Source: Exophiala sp. HKRS030
Lineage: Eukaryota; Ascomycota; Eurotiomycetes; Chaetothyriales; Herpotrichiellaceae
Direction of reading: 5' to 3'
DNA: 64,000 nucleotides
NCBI GenBank assembly: GCA_023897205.1
Contig: JAHWDD010000012.1
Coordinates: 1-64,000, forward strand
Shown here in pieces: positions 45,676 through 56,938 of the stretch. Each line of letters starts with the position of its first letter. The first letter of the stretch is position 1. The notes beneath the pieces are model-generated. The model did no database searches. It saw nothing but the letters and a program-made list of their open reading frames with translations, and had not been told where the DNA came from. Made by a program: the position numbers and the translations under genes.

Positions 45676-47224
45676 ATGTACATACTCTCTTTATTGTGTC
45701 GTACTCTTCAGGTACCATTTTTGAGTACCTGGTTCTCCGGTCCGAGTTTGGACAATAAAGTCCACATCTTTTTGTACGTATTCGACGTCCATGCTTCACT
45801 ACTAGTAGCATTTCAACCCAGCTCGCCGTCATTTCCTATGCTCTCGCGTACCATCAACTGACCAGCATACTGTTTAGAACCGGAGCGACAGGTTATGTCG
45901 GTGGTCAGGCTCTCCACGCCATAGCGTCGTCCACTCCGTCCTCACACGTTTCAATCACATGTCTCGTCCGACGCGCTGAAAAGGGCAAGATTGTACAAGA
46001 TGCCTACCCGGACCATGTCGTCGAGGTTGTCATCGGTGACCTTGACGACGTCGAGACGATTGAGGAGGAATGTCGGAAATCAGACCTCGTTCTTCGTGAG
46101 ATTTTCTCTTTTCTTTTCCCTTGCCGAGTACAGTACTACATATTTCGCTTTTTGAGCAGTAGTACTCATCGATGAACTGCGGAATGTCGTACACTTCGAG
46201 TACCGAGTGACCTGACTCAATGGGGATCTGTACCAATGTGACTCTTTTCTGATTATCCACAGAACTAGCCGATACAAAACACATGGGTGCCGCCCACGCC
46301 ATCGTTAAAGGATTGACTTGGAGATCACGTACCACCGGTTCAAAACGTATGTCTTATTCAAGAAACAAAAAAACTGAAAATTGATGACTGACCTTCCCGA
46401 TGGTGCGATCACAGCGACGTATATACAAATGTCGGGAGCTTCACTCTTTGTGAAATCCGAGGTAGACTCCGACAGGTACGGCGAACCTCCCACCACGATC
46501 TGGGGTGACTTGGGCCGTGGTCAACGTGACATAATCGAAGTTATCCACGCCAACCCTTTGCGGGAAATGGATAACTACATCATCTCCCAATCTGTATCTA
46601 CAAATGTCCGAACAGCTCTAGTTGTCGGGCCATTGATCTACGGTACTGGTTCGGGACCAGGCAACAAGCGAAGCATCCAAGCGCCCGAAATTGCAAGAAA
46701 GACTATCCTTGATGGTGGCGGGTTCAAATTGAGAAGAGGCTTGAATGTATGGAGTAACATCCACATTAAAGATCTGGGTGAATTGTTTGCAACGCTGGCC
46801 AGGACGACTATGCACGGTGACCGTACGAGTGACACAGAATTGGACGTCTGGGGCGAGAATGGTGTCCATCTTCCTAGTAATGGAGACATGGTGAGTCCTT
46901 AACCCTTTCAAAGAAAGGCGTGTGCCGCTGCTATGCGCTGAGTCGCTGAGGATAGGTATTGTCTAGGCCTTTGGAGACTTGTGCGAATCTGTGGCCACTG
47001 AAGCTCACTCACAGGGTCTCATCACATCCCCGACAATAAACAGTACGATCGACGTCGATGAGGCGGACGCCGCCATGCCAGGAGGTGCCATCTTCTGGGG
47101 TACCAATGCCGTGTACAAGTCGGAGAAGGCAAAGGTATTACTTGGCTGGAAACCTTCGGCGCCATCATTGCAGGACACAGTTGCAGAAATGGTGAGGATA
47201 GAGGCTGAACGACTGAAGAGCTAA
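45676..47224 (+). CDS. Extended-SDR / NAD-dependent epimerase-like protein
   Basis: Five exons: 45676-45773, 45878-46095, 46263-46346, 46415-46890, 46967-47224; about 377 aa. The cofactor motif is formed across the first intron, giving HIFLTGATGYVGG. LVRRAEKG and VVIGDLDD follow. The TYIQMSGASLF segment, IYGTGSGPGN and NIHIKDLGELF are typical of fungal NAD-epimerase/dehydratase proteins of unknown substrate. The N-terminal 25 residues before the Rossmann motif are weakly supported, and the true start could be elsewhere. It ends 106 bp from the stop of a sugar kinase transcribed towards it. Confidence 0.8.
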
Positions 47225-47330
47225 AATCATTTTGGTATCTCGAACAGAGACGCTTCACACCTTTCTGAGGGTGGGTTCATACTCGTAATCGAAATCTCTT
47301 GTTGCCTTAGCATCTGCCCACGTTCTGAAT

Positions 47331-48526
47331 TTAAGCTGGCATATAACCACAGAGACGCATCTCCTCGGCCAACCCTTGAAAGCCTTCCTGGCGAATTTTA
47401 CGTCCTGCAAGGTTGTTTGCAAAGTCGAGAATTTGTAACACATCCCAATCATTGTCTCGCCAAATCATCCCGTACAAGACTCCAGCAACGAATGTATCGC
47501 CGGCTCCGATAGTGCTTTTTCCTTCGTCTCAGCTCATAAATTCATAAACGACTAGCGATTGAACATACTCTGTAATAGGCATTATCGGGGCGGCTGATCG
47601 ATTGTATATCTTTTGATTCCGGACGTCGAGTACAGTGGCGCCTTCTTCTCCCCATGTGCAAAACAAATGAGAGCTTGAGAATTTGTTGTCAGCTAGTTTC
47701 GGGATAACTATCAAGGAATTTTGTGAGGGCATACGCCTTTCTAGCTATCATGGCCTGCTCCAGCACACACGCGGTGGCGTCAGAACAACCCCGTTCGCGA
47801 GACCAACTCTTGGAGTAGAAGACGACGTCAGCCTCAGCAGCTAGAGACTCGAGACCAGAACGGCCTGGCTTTTCGACCTCGACACTGACTTTCACGTTGG
47901 GATGCTTTCGGCGTAAATGTCGAATACACTCAAGTGTGACGTCTGGGATACGACCCTTGAAAGACTGTGTTAGCCCGAAATCAAAGCGAAGGGAGGGGGT
48001 AGTAGATTTCAAACGCACTTCAAAATGATACCAGGTTGGTGTTTCATTGTCGAAAGAGTCTGATATAGCCACAAATTCATCACTTGTCATTTCTGGCAAG
48101 TCGTTGTAATTCACAATTGTCCGGCCGTCAGCTGAAGAACTCTTGATGATATAGCTGGAAGCCGGCTCTGAATGGTCATCACGGTATAAACAACGGGACA
48201 GATCTACGTTAGGACCGAAAGAGGCCTTTATCTCGCGAGATGCGACCGCGGAGGATGCTGGCATGACGGAGCAGAGGTATAGCTGAGGTTCGTGCTCATC
48301 GCTGATCCTGACGAGCTGTTGCAAGACTTCCAGCGTATTTGGTACATTACCCCCACGGCGTCGATGGATGTTTGTGGCTCGGAGTTTCTCATCCTCGGCT
48401 GGGTAATATGGCACACTGTTTGGGTTGGGCTTCAGGTTCGCGCAATGTCGACGATTTAGGGATTTAGAGAAGAACCAACCTCAAGATGGTGTCCATGTAG
48501 CAGGCGCCCACCCCCACCAGCTTCAT
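47331..48526 (-). CDS. pfkB-family carbohydrate kinase
   Basis: Five exons: 48480-48526, 48019-48415, 47735-47955, 47569-47673, 47331-47514; about 317 aa, the usual ribokinase-superfamily length. Introns are 54-64 bp. The start MKLVGVGACYMDTIL fits the family N-terminus. RRRGGNVPNTLEVLQQL is the substrate-binding Gly-Gly region. The pfkB signature with the catalytic Asp, TIGAGDTF, is formed at the last junction. The closest layout is ketohexokinase-like. It phosphorylates a sugar or related compound using ATP. It is convergent with the epimerase-like gene. Confidence 0.88.
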
Positions 48527-49032
48527 GATATGTGATGAGGTTATGACACTCGCATCTAGAATAACATGATCGTCAACGTGTTGTGCAAGGATACGAGGAT
48601 GAAGGAAGGAAGGAGGGAAGAGGCAAAGGAAACCACAACCCCATACAGTGCTGACTAAGCCTTACTTGGCACCCCAGACCGTCTTTCTCTGACCTCAATG
48701 AATGTGATTGTCGTCTCTCAGTAACATGAACCCTGGTCACTTCGACCTCTTACATCTCTCATCTCGACGAAAGTGGCGGACAAAAGCCACGAATCAGACG
48801 AGGACAACCTATGTACAGAGTTTGTGTTCCTGACCTGGATCATTGCATGAAAATGAATGACCTCATTCTGTCTCCTCCTCCTCCTCCTCCTCTTCCTTCG
48901 TCCTCCAAGATGCGGAGAGAATCTGGGGGAGATGCTGGACAAGAGAAAAGCTCTTATACTCGCACCTGAGCCTTTTCCTGTTCTCCACTCGAATTGTCAA
49001 GTGACTGAAACTCTCACCTGCACAGCTTCAAG
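48527..49032. promoter_or_regulatory. Divergent region, sugar kinase / SMP-30 gene
   Basis: 506 bp between outward-facing starts. Contains a CTC-triplet run (about 48871-48895). No clear TATA. Confidence 0.4.
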
Positions 49033-50569
49033 ATGATGTTGCTGGCATTGCTTTGGCTGACCTTGTTGGCTTTTGTGGTCTCTGCCCAAAATGCATCTGT
49101 CCCTAATCAAGCTCTGGTTATCGATCCAAAGTCTTTCAGTGCTTTGAAGACGGTGCCACCGCCTTCCAAGTCGAATCTGACAACAGTAACTGACTCTGAC
49201 CCGGAGTTGAGACCAATTTCATACTCACCGAGCATAGATCTTTTTGCCTCCAGGCATCTCGGAAGATGAAGCTACCTCCAAACCATTTCATGTTTACGAT
49301 GATGCATTTTACGACATCATTGGTGACAACCCGACCCTGACAGTCATCGCTAGCCAAGGCATCAATCCCCTCTACCACGAGGCCGTTGTTTGGTGCGTCG
49401 TCGCTTGTGGATGACCTTGTAAAGACTTCTCACTCATATGAACCCAGGTACCCGCCAACAGATGAAATGTTCTTCGTCCAAAACGCTGGAGCGACAGCTT
49501 CTGGAACCGGCCTCAACAAGTCGAACATCATCCAGAAGATCTCATTGTCCCAGGCTGCTCAATATTCGACTCAGCGCAATGCAAGTGGCCATGTGAATGT
49601 CACGACGGTCAATGCCAACCCTACCGTGGTCAATGCCAATGGTACGTACAGTCAAGGCGGAGAGAAAGCGAGGTTCTAAATAATTCGTTCCAGGCGGGAC
49701 CAACTATCGGGGTCAGCTACTCTTCACCGGCGAAGGACAGGGAAATAACACTGCGCCGTCGCTCTACGTGGTCAATCCTCAGCCACCATACAACACGACT
49801 GGTAAGCTCAACATATCCGTACCTCCTCACCTTACTCAAGCATGGTAGTACTGGTAAACAACTACTTCGGTCGCCAGTTCAACTCTCTAAATGATGTATC
49901 GATCAATCCTCGTAATGGAGACGTATATTTCACCGACACATTGTATGGTTATCTCCAAGACTTCCGACCTCCTCCTGCTCTGCCCAATCAGGTGTACCGT
50001 TTCACTCCGACGACTGGTGCAGTTACTGTCGTTGCTGATGGCTTCGATTTACCTAATGGTACTGTTCTAAATCTCTTGAGGCATTCTACATGGAATTGAC
50101 CCAGTGCCAAATAGGGATCACGTTTTCTCCCAACGGCTCATATGCCTACGTGACAGATACTGGAGCACAGTACTCATTCTATGGTTATAATATGACTGCT
50201 CCAGCCTCAATGTAAGAATATCTCTAATCTTTTGGGTAACAAATTGTTGACAAGATTCAAAGTTACCGATTCACCGTCGAAGAAGACGGTACTTTCAGCA
50301 ATCGCAAGTTATTCACTTATGCTACACCTGGTGTTCCAGATGGCATCCACTGCGACACCAATGGTAATGTGTACGCCGGTCTGAATGATGGTGTGCAAGT
50401 CTGGAATCCCTCTGGCACATTGCTGGGCAAGATTTTCCTTGGTACAACTTCCGCAAACTTCAACTTTGCAGGTAAAGGTCGTATGGTGATTTGTGCTGAG
50501 ACACAACTTTATTATGCAACTCTGGCAGCTGAAGGTGCTGTCGTTGCCAGTCAAATGCCACCGATGTGA
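49033..50569 (+). CDS. Secreted SMP-30/gluconolactonase-like protein
   Basis: Seven exons (49033-49185, 49238-49392, 49448-49641, 49694-49801, 49849-50058, 50115-50211, 50263-50569) with six introns of 47-56 bp give about 407 aa. A signal peptide (MMLLALLWLTLLAFVVSA) is followed by the six-bladed propeller: NPLYHEAVVWYPPTDEMFFV with the metal-site Glu, NYFGRQFNSLNDVSINPR with Asn/Asp, and GVPDGIHCDTNGNVYAGL with the catalytic Asp region. Family members hydrolyse sugar lactones and other lactones with a divalent metal. N-glycosylation sites are frequent. It is adjacent to and divergent from the sugar kinase. Confidence 0.92.
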
Positions 50570-50808
50570 TGTGTTGATGACGACGACGATGATTGAAACA
50601 GCTTATGCGTATATGCTTGACATACTCCGTAGTCTCGAGTTTATATCTTACTGTGGAAAAGAATTTAATATGTAATAGTCTTGCTCCCCGGTCAGAAACC
50701 CTCAAAGGGAACGGGCTTCGTCTGACACGTCATTTCAACCCAAATTACGGCGGACCACATTCCCCTTTGAAGTGCAAGTTTTTGTCACTTGGTCATCAAC
50801 CCGCCACC

Positions 50809-52140
50809 ATGTTGCGTGTCCGTCCAAATGGCGTTCCTCTACACCACTTGATGGCAGAAAAGCCCGACGAAAAGGATGATCTACCAACGACTGTTGCGCA
50901 GCAGGCCCCAGGCCCATCTGCGCCCTCCGCTGTTCTGGAACCATTGGCCGTCGCGACGCCCGACACGTGCGTCATTTGCCTCGACACCATAACTGAGAAA
51001 GCCATAGCCTGTCCGTGTCGACACGATCAGTTCGACTTTCACTGTTTGGGGGCATGGCTCCAACGTCAGCAAGTCTGTCCACTGTGCAAACGGCACGTGA
51101 CCTCCATCAGGTTCGGTGGTGTGAGCGAGGGAAACAAACTGGGAACTCGGATCTTTCATCTTCCCGAGCCTCCCGCTGCTACCGAGCCCGCGTCGCTGGC
51201 CTCTCGCGGGCGACGACATGGGACCTCGACGACATTCGATCCGAGATTGGGAACGGCGCCCCGTCCGAGCACAACGAGGCACAGACCTGGGAGACAGCCG
51301 GCAAGGCCATCGCGAAACAATCACCGTGGATCGACGAACGATACGGCCACCACCATAGTCGATTTCCGAAGACAAGTCTACCGGCAAGGACTGTACTCGT
51401 TGCACGTCGGGACCAACCGCATATCTCGTTACCGAAACCTCACCCCGGAATCGTTCTCAAACGATCAACAACTACAGTCCCGAGCACGCAAGTGGATCCG
51501 TCGTGAATTGGGGGTGTTTGACTTTTTGAATGCAAACGACAATGTCACTTCTACTCCCTCTTCCTCCGTCGTCAATGGTGGTGGTGGTAGCAGGAATCCA
51601 GTGACGGCAGACCGACGAGCAAACAATGCCGACTTTTTGCTCGAGTACGTCGTTGCCATTTTGAGATCGATCGATTTGAAAGGGAGCTCCGGACAAGCCG
51701 AGGAGTTACTGAAAGATTTCTTCGGGAGAGAGAATGCCCGATTGTTCCTTCACGAGCTCGAGTCTTGGTTGAGAAGTCCCTACGAACACCTCAGTGATTG
51801 GGATCGGGCCGTCCAATATCCGGTCCCGGTCGAGGTCGAATCGGATCAGGAAATCAACGAGACCGCACCGAATCGTCGTCATCGTCGTCCTACTTCTCCA
51901 CCTCCACCTCCACCGACGTCGCTTTTTGCTCCTCGAGAACGGCAGCGACGAGAGCATCATCATCAACGGCGAGGTGGTCATCATCATCATCATCATCATC
52001 ATCCTGCCACTTCTAGTACCGCCGGGACCGCGGGTACTTCTGCTGTCACTACCACTACCACTTCTGCTGTGCCCGAATGGTTTTCCCGTAGGTTCGTGTT
52101 GGGGCATCAAAGAGAGAATCACCGGATTCGTCCGAGTTGA
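50809..52140 (+). CDS. RING-finger protein with C-terminal His/Pro tracts
   Basis: Intronless, 443 aa from the ATG at 50809, which has a strong Kozak-like context (CCGCCACC before ATG). The RING is near residues 55-95: CVICLD, ACPCRHDQFDFHCLGAWL, CPLCK. A conserved-looking helical region follows (VDFRRQVYRQGLYSLHVGTNRISRY, then the domain around DFLLEYVVAILRSIDL). The C-terminus has a six-proline tract, an eight-histidine run and a Thr/Ser stretch. Likely a nuclear or cytosolic E3 ubiquitin ligase related to RING proteins of the TOPORS style (family placement is inference). Confidence 0.85.
   Translation: MLRVRPNGVPLHHLMAEKPDEKDDLPTTVAQQAPGPSAPSAVLEPLAVATPDTCVICLDTITEKAIACPCRHDQFDFHCLGAWLQRQQVCPLCKRHVTSIRFGGVSEGNKLGTRIFHLPEPPAATEPASLASRGRRHGTSTTFDPRLGTAPRPSTTRHRPGRQPARPSRNNHRGSTNDTATTIVDFRRQVYRQGLYSLHVGTNRISRYRNLTPESFSNDQQLQSRARKWIRRELGVFDFLNANDNVTSTPSSSVVNGGGGSRNPVTADRRANNADFLLEYVVAILRSIDLKGSSGQAEELLKDFFGRENARLFLHELESWLRSPYEHLSDWDRAVQYPVPVEVESDQEINETAPNRRHRRPTSPPPPPPTSLFAPRERQRREHHHQRRGGHHHHHHHHPATSSTAGTAGTSAVTTTTTSAVPEWFSRRFVLGHQRENHRIRPS
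51981..52010. repeat. CAT-triplet run inside RING gene
   Basis: Run of CAT triplets encoding eight histidines in the C-terminal part of the RING protein. The opposite strand is also open through it, giving a shadow frame. Confidence 0.8.
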
Positions 52141-52717
52141 GGAGGTCACCTACCTTGTTGTGTATTATCCAAGACCGGGTTTATCGTACACATTGCCCTT
52201 GAGTTTGGGTTGTTTGCCTCGCTCATTCGGACAATGATACTTCGGAATCACCATGTCAATAGCCCGCCGAGGTACAAAGATCAGTGACATTCAAGACCGC
52301 CACAAAGAGTCCTTTGATCAGACGGCAACGAGAAGAAACATTCTCGTCACCACAGCACTAGGCCAAAGACAGCATCATCGATGCGAACAGGGCCGAGAGG
52401 AGGATTGACCCAATGAAATTGAATGGTCATGGCAAAATACAACTCCCTTATGGAATGAAACGAGAAAAAAGACTACGAGTAGAGGGATAGGATAAAGGGG
52501 ATACCGACAACATTATGATGAACATGAATATTCAATGAGCGATCAATATCTCCCAATTCAATTCCAAGTAATCATCATTTCTCATAATCACCAGTATGTG
52601 TGTGTGTATATATATGTATATATATATGTACCAGAAAATTGGCCAAGCTCTCAAAATAAGAATCACATCACATCACATCATAGCATAGCAAATGCCCCTT
52701 TGTTTCCTTGTTGGTTC
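52141..52717. other. Intergenic between convergent genes
   Basis: 577 bp. Contains a TG/TA microsatellite (about 52596-52631) and nothing else recognised. Confidence 0.6.
52596..52631. repeat. TG/TA microsatellite
   Basis: GTGTGTGTGTATATATATG followed by TATATATATATG-like sequence in the shared 3' region of two convergent genes. Confidence 0.8.
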
Positions 52718-53791
52718 TTATTTCACTTTGAGCACGGCCTTTCCGAAATTGTCACCTTTCAACATTCCAACAAACGCCTCTCCGGCATTTTCCATGCCGA
52801 TCGTCTCGTGAATCTTTGCCACAAAAGTACCGTCGTTCAACCACTGACTGACTTTTGTGAGGTGTTCTTTGGCCCATTTGGGACCGAACCTTTCGTCTCC
52901 GACCAAGAAACCTTCAACTTGCAAACGCTTGACTACGATGTTGAAGGTGTTTCTGATCGGGTATCGATCCGCGGGTGGTAGGTTGTACTGACTGATCTGA
53001 CCGCACTCGACGATCCGACCGTGCCAGTTGAGAGCGTCGAATGCACCTTCGAGTTGTTCGCCACCGACGTTGTCATAAAAGATGTCGATTCCATTGTCGT
53101 CGCCGCCGGTGAGCCGGTGGATGACTTTCAAGGTGGAGGGTTCCTTCTTGTAATTCCAACCGCCGTCGAACTTGAGGTCGTCGATGATGTAGGCCAGTTT
53201 GTCGTCGGTACCCACGGAACCAAAGACGGTGAGACCTTCGTGTTTGGCCAGTTGACCGACCAACTGACCGACGGCCCCGGCTGCCGAACTGACCACGATG
53301 GTCTCACCCTTTTGGGGCCTGCCGATCTCATACAAGGAACTGTAGGCGGTGAGGCCGGGCATGCCCAAGGCTCCCAGGTAGTGACGAATGTCCTTGACCC
53401 CCAGGGCCGGGTCGATCCTCATGGGGAGTCTCGCGCCTTTGAGATCCGCCGGGGCGACGTAGGTGTTGTATTCTTGGATCGGGAGAAAGTGACGCACCAC
53501 GTCTCCCGCCTTGAAGTCGGACAGGTTGGACTTGACGACCCGACTCAACGACTGTGAAGAGATGGGTGAACCCAATGGTACCGGTGGCATGTAGGATTTG
53601 ATGCTGGGGTCGCGCAAGAGTCCACGGAGGTAAGGGTCCAAGGAGACATAGAGAGTCTCAAGGACCATCCCGTTTTCCGGAGCCGGGGCGTCCAGGTCGA
53701 ACCCTACATCCTTGACCGTGACGTGTTCACCGGGTACGGGGACCCCCGTGGGTGGTTTCGTGAAGATGAATGCTAGGTTCTTGGTGGGCAT
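52718..53791 (-). CDS. NADP-dependent medium-chain reductase (leukotriene B4 dehydrogenase-like)
   Basis: Intronless, 357 aa from MPTKNLAF at 53791. An in-frame upstream ATG at 53911 would add a hydrophobic 40-residue leader not typical of the family. The protein has the alkenal reductase pattern: LYVSLDPYLRGLL, HYLGALGMPGLTAY, the cofactor motif SSAAGAVGQLVGQLAK, FDGGWNYK, DIFYDNVGGEQL and GRIVECGQISQYN. No catalytic zinc ligands are seen, as expected for this zinc-free MDR branch. It reduces alpha,beta-unsaturated carbonyls or quinones with NADPH, often for detoxification. Confidence 0.92.
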   Translation of the reverse strand: MPTKNLAFIFTKPPTGVPVPGEHVTVKDVGFDLDAPAPENGMVLETLYVSLDPYLRGLLRDPSIKSYMPPVPLGSPISSQSLSRVVKSNLSDFKAGDVVRHFLPIQEYNTYVAPADLKGARLPMRIDPALGVKDIRHYLGALGMPGLTAYSSLYEIGRPQKGETIVVSSAAGAVGQLVGQLAKHEGLTVFGSVGTDDKLAYIIDDLKFDGGWNYKKEPSTLKVIHRLTGGDDNGIDIFYDNVGGEQLEGAFDALNWHGRIVECGQISQYNLPPADRYPIRNTFNIVVKRLQVEGFLVGDERFGPKWAKEHLTKVSQWLNDGTFVAKIHETIGMENAGEAFVGMLKGDNFGKAVLKVK

Positions 53792-55024
53792 GACTGTCGA
53801 GATGTGAAGTTTGGTATTCGTGAGGGTGTATCGTAGCAGTGTGGAAGGAAGGAACGGCAGGGATGGTTTGAAGTAAAGGGGGAGAACCGAGGTTAAGGTC
53901 GGTAGGGGCAAGGTAGACGAATATATGTATGATGTGTCGTTCCAATGCTTGCCACCTTAGAATCGAGTACCTTTATCAAAATATACAGTGTGGAGATAGT
54001 AGAGAATACTGTAATAGACGAATAAAAGAACAATTTGTAAGCTATGACAGAACTTCAGGGGGATCAATCGAATATGCCGAGTTAGTACCTAGGTATCGCC
54101 AATGGTTCTAGCTGTGATATACAGAGGAGTACCATAATCTACTCGTACGTACGAAGGGCACGGACGAGTTACTCAGTTTTAAAAGGAGGAACTTCTCAAA
54201 ATGGAACATATCCGAACCTCCAATTAACAGACTTTTTGGTACGGATTCATTCTTTGTTTTCTTTCCCCTTCCATGATCTGCTAGATCTTTTTTTTCTCTC
54301 GAAGAATCCGCAATGGCAACGGTAATGATGGGGCAATGACAAGTTTTTGGGTTCACGTTCCATGTCATGCTGTTGTTCCATGTCATGCTGTTGTTCCATG
54401 TCATGCTGTTGTTCCATGTCATGCTGTTGTTCCATGTCATGCTGTTGTTCCATGTCATGTTGTACGAGAGAGCCAGAAGATACCCCTCTACCTCGCTTAT
54501 CTAATGAGTCCGCAGGTTTTGCGGATTTCATCGGTAAGGATGAAGGGTTTGTGGAGTATCAAGCACAGTAACGCGATCGCCGTATCATCAAGTTGACTGA
54601 TCAGGATTTACACCCTCGGAGACTAGGAGATATTCCCACAACTCCGTACTGTTTGAGATGGAAAAAGGTGGGAAGATGTAAAGCAAGTACCTGGACGCAT
54701 CGATCATGGACATTGCATCCACCTCGCAATACCGATGGACAGATAAAGTAATCTCAGTAGCAGCGATTCAGTCCTCAGCACTGTCCATAGCTCGTAGTGT
54801 CAACTGCGTTGCCCAACATCGAATTTCGAACACCTACTGCAGACATGCAGGGAACATTGAAAATATCACGGCAAATTCTTTTCGAATTATCATGCACACT
54901 GTACAATACAAAAGCCCTCTTTTGCTCCCCGAGCTTCTGCCCTCTGTGTAACAAAAAATGTCTTTTTTCCTTTTTTATTTCTTTTGGTACTTTCCTTTGT
55001 CCGGCAGAAACAACTAGCCTCCGT
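53792..55024. other. 1.2-kb intergenic with minisatellite
   Basis: Upstream of the reductase and downstream of MPP-beta. It holds GTAC-rich words (about 54140-54160) and the 18-bp tandem repeat at 54360-54463. Frames through the repeat on both strands stay open because 18 is a multiple of three; they are not considered genes. Confidence 0.55.
54360..54463. repeat. 18-bp tandem repeat, 5.8 copies
   Basis: Unit CCATGTCATGCTGTTGTT, five perfect copies from 54360 to 54449 and a sixth partial, diverged copy to 54463. Confidence 0.95.
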
Positions 55025-56679
55025 CTATGCCGCATTTCGGCTCATATCGTTTCTTATTCTCTGGTAATCGAGAAGACCTTCGATCGATCCAACGGCCGAT
55101 ACAGCAACATCTTGATCCCACAACTTCTTCTGGGCAAAGCGCATCACATCCTTCTCGGTGATGGATCCAATTACACGCTCAATCTCGGCAGGGTCCATTC
55201 TTCGGCCGGTGGTGATGATTTGTCGCCCAATGTCTTCCGCAACAGCAGTCGTACCGTCGAGCGAAAGGAGAATTGAGGCCTTCAGTTGAGCCTTGGCACG
55301 TTCCGTCTCGGCTTCGCTGACGTTGAATGACAGTCTGGACCATTCACGGAGAGTGAAATGGACAAGATCATCAAGGGCCGTCTTGTTTTCGCTGACGAGG
55401 TAGATACCCCAGAGCCTATTAACCATCACTGTTAGCAAAATCATTCCTATCTCGGTCTTTTCTCAACACATACCCAGTATCACTGTAGCTCGTAGAGAAG
55501 CTCATAAAGCTGTTGGCAAGGTTGTTGGCGTTGACGAAAGTGCTGAGCTTGCTTCCCAGGTATGGGGAGTTGCCCATGGCACGGTCCCAGTTACCAACAA
55601 TGGCTTGAGTAACAAGCGCAGTAAAGTAGTCGTCATCTTTCCAGCTCACACCCTCAACAGCAATGGCAATGTGAGCAGTTGGGATGGTGTCGTCTCTGAT
55701 TCTGACCTCGGAACCGATGAACTCGGGAGTGCGCTTTTGCTCGGCAGCAATCTCGGCCGCGTACGAGGTAGGTGGTGCAGACTTGAGGCCGGAAAAGTGC
55801 TTCTCGGCGAGCTTGACCAACTCCTCGTGAGGAATGCCACCAGCTCCCACTAGAACCATACGGTCCGCGGTGTAGTTGGTGCCAATATAGTCAACCAGGT
55901 CTTGTCGGGAAATGGTCTCGATGTTTTCCTTAGGTCCGAGAATTGTTCGTCCGAGGGGTTGGTTCATATAGGCGGTGGCGTGCAAGTGATCGAAAACAAC
56001 CTCTTCCAGTTGCTTGTCAACCTCCTCTTGCTCCCGAAGGATAACATCTCGTTCCCGTTCAACTGCGGCGGAGTCGAGCTTGGAGTTCTGGAGAATGTCG
56101 GAGAGGATATCAACGGTCTTGGGAACATCGGAATTGAAAGACTTGGCGTAGTATACGGTGTTTTCGCGCTGTAAAGACATTAGTCTTGTGTTTGTAAAGT
56201 CAGATACAATTTTCTCTCATACCGAGGTGTATGCGTTCAGGTGGCCACCCATGTTTTCAATCTCGAGCTCGAGTTGATGTTGACTGCGTCTGTTTGTGCC
56301 CTGAATTCTCTTTAGCCTTTTTGTATCAACGACGCCTCGGAATCTGAGTCTACCTTGAAAGCAAGATGTTCCAAGAAGTGAGCTGTTCCATTTGTCTTAT
56401 CCGTCTCTGCCCGGCTTCCTGCATCAATCCAAACACCGACGGTTGACGTCTGAGCCCAAGGCGAATGCTCTGTCGCAATCTACCACCAGTCAGTACACCC
56501 TAGAAATCTGCAGCAATAGTCGGTGTTCATACAGTCAAGCCATTGGAAAGCGTGGTGGATTCTGTTCTCGTCGGCGTAACAGGGTTGGCGTAGCGTCTGA
56601 GAGGAGATTTAATGGCATTGATAGCTTGTCGGCTTCGTAGAGAGCGCTGGAAGTTCAGCGCCAGCCGTTGAGACGCCAT
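55025..56679 (-). CDS. Mitochondrial processing peptidase, beta subunit
   Basis: Five exons: 56533-56679, 56354-56479, 56223-56300, 55474-56168, 55025-55415; introns 53-58 bp; about 478 aa. The start [18 protein letters not shown] gives an Arg/Ser-rich mitochondrial presequence. The inverted zinc motif HFLEH (HxxEH, residues 83-87) is intact, and a downstream Glu-rich helix ([23 protein letters not shown]) supplies the third ligand region. This identifies the catalytic beta subunit rather than the glycine-rich-loop alpha subunit. It removes presequences from imported proteins in the matrix and is essential in yeast. Confidence 0.95.
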
Positions 56680-56938
56680 TGCGAAGGACAAGGGAAGGCA
56701 CAAGAAAGGCAGAAGCTGGTGTGGTTGAAGATTGAGCTTCGTTGTAGGCACTTCGAAAGCTCATTGAGATTCCGCAACGCGCTAAACTCAATTAGGACAA
56801 ACACTTTACAAATCATTTGATTGGCTCATCTCAGTTCTCATAAAAGACTCGTATTCGTACAGCACTAATGCCTTCGGACCAGATTCGCTACGAAAGAATA
56901 CACATCACATCGGCTGCATATCCGTATCCTTTTGCTAT
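56680..56938. other. Short intergenic
   Basis: 259 bp: upstream of MPP-beta and downstream of the Zn2Cys6 gene. Nothing recognised. Confidence 0.5.

Noticed and set aside
51794..52237. Long frames opposite and alongside the RING gene C-terminus
   Set aside because: They are shadows of the CAT-rich and Pro-rich tracts of the RING protein.
53792..53911. N-terminal 40-residue extension of the reductase
   Set aside because: Hydrophobic leader is not typical of this cytosolic family; the second ATG at 53791 matches the usual N-terminus.
54360..54463. CRISPR-like array
   Set aside because: Units are contiguous with no spacers; it is a plain tandem repeat in a eukaryotic genome.
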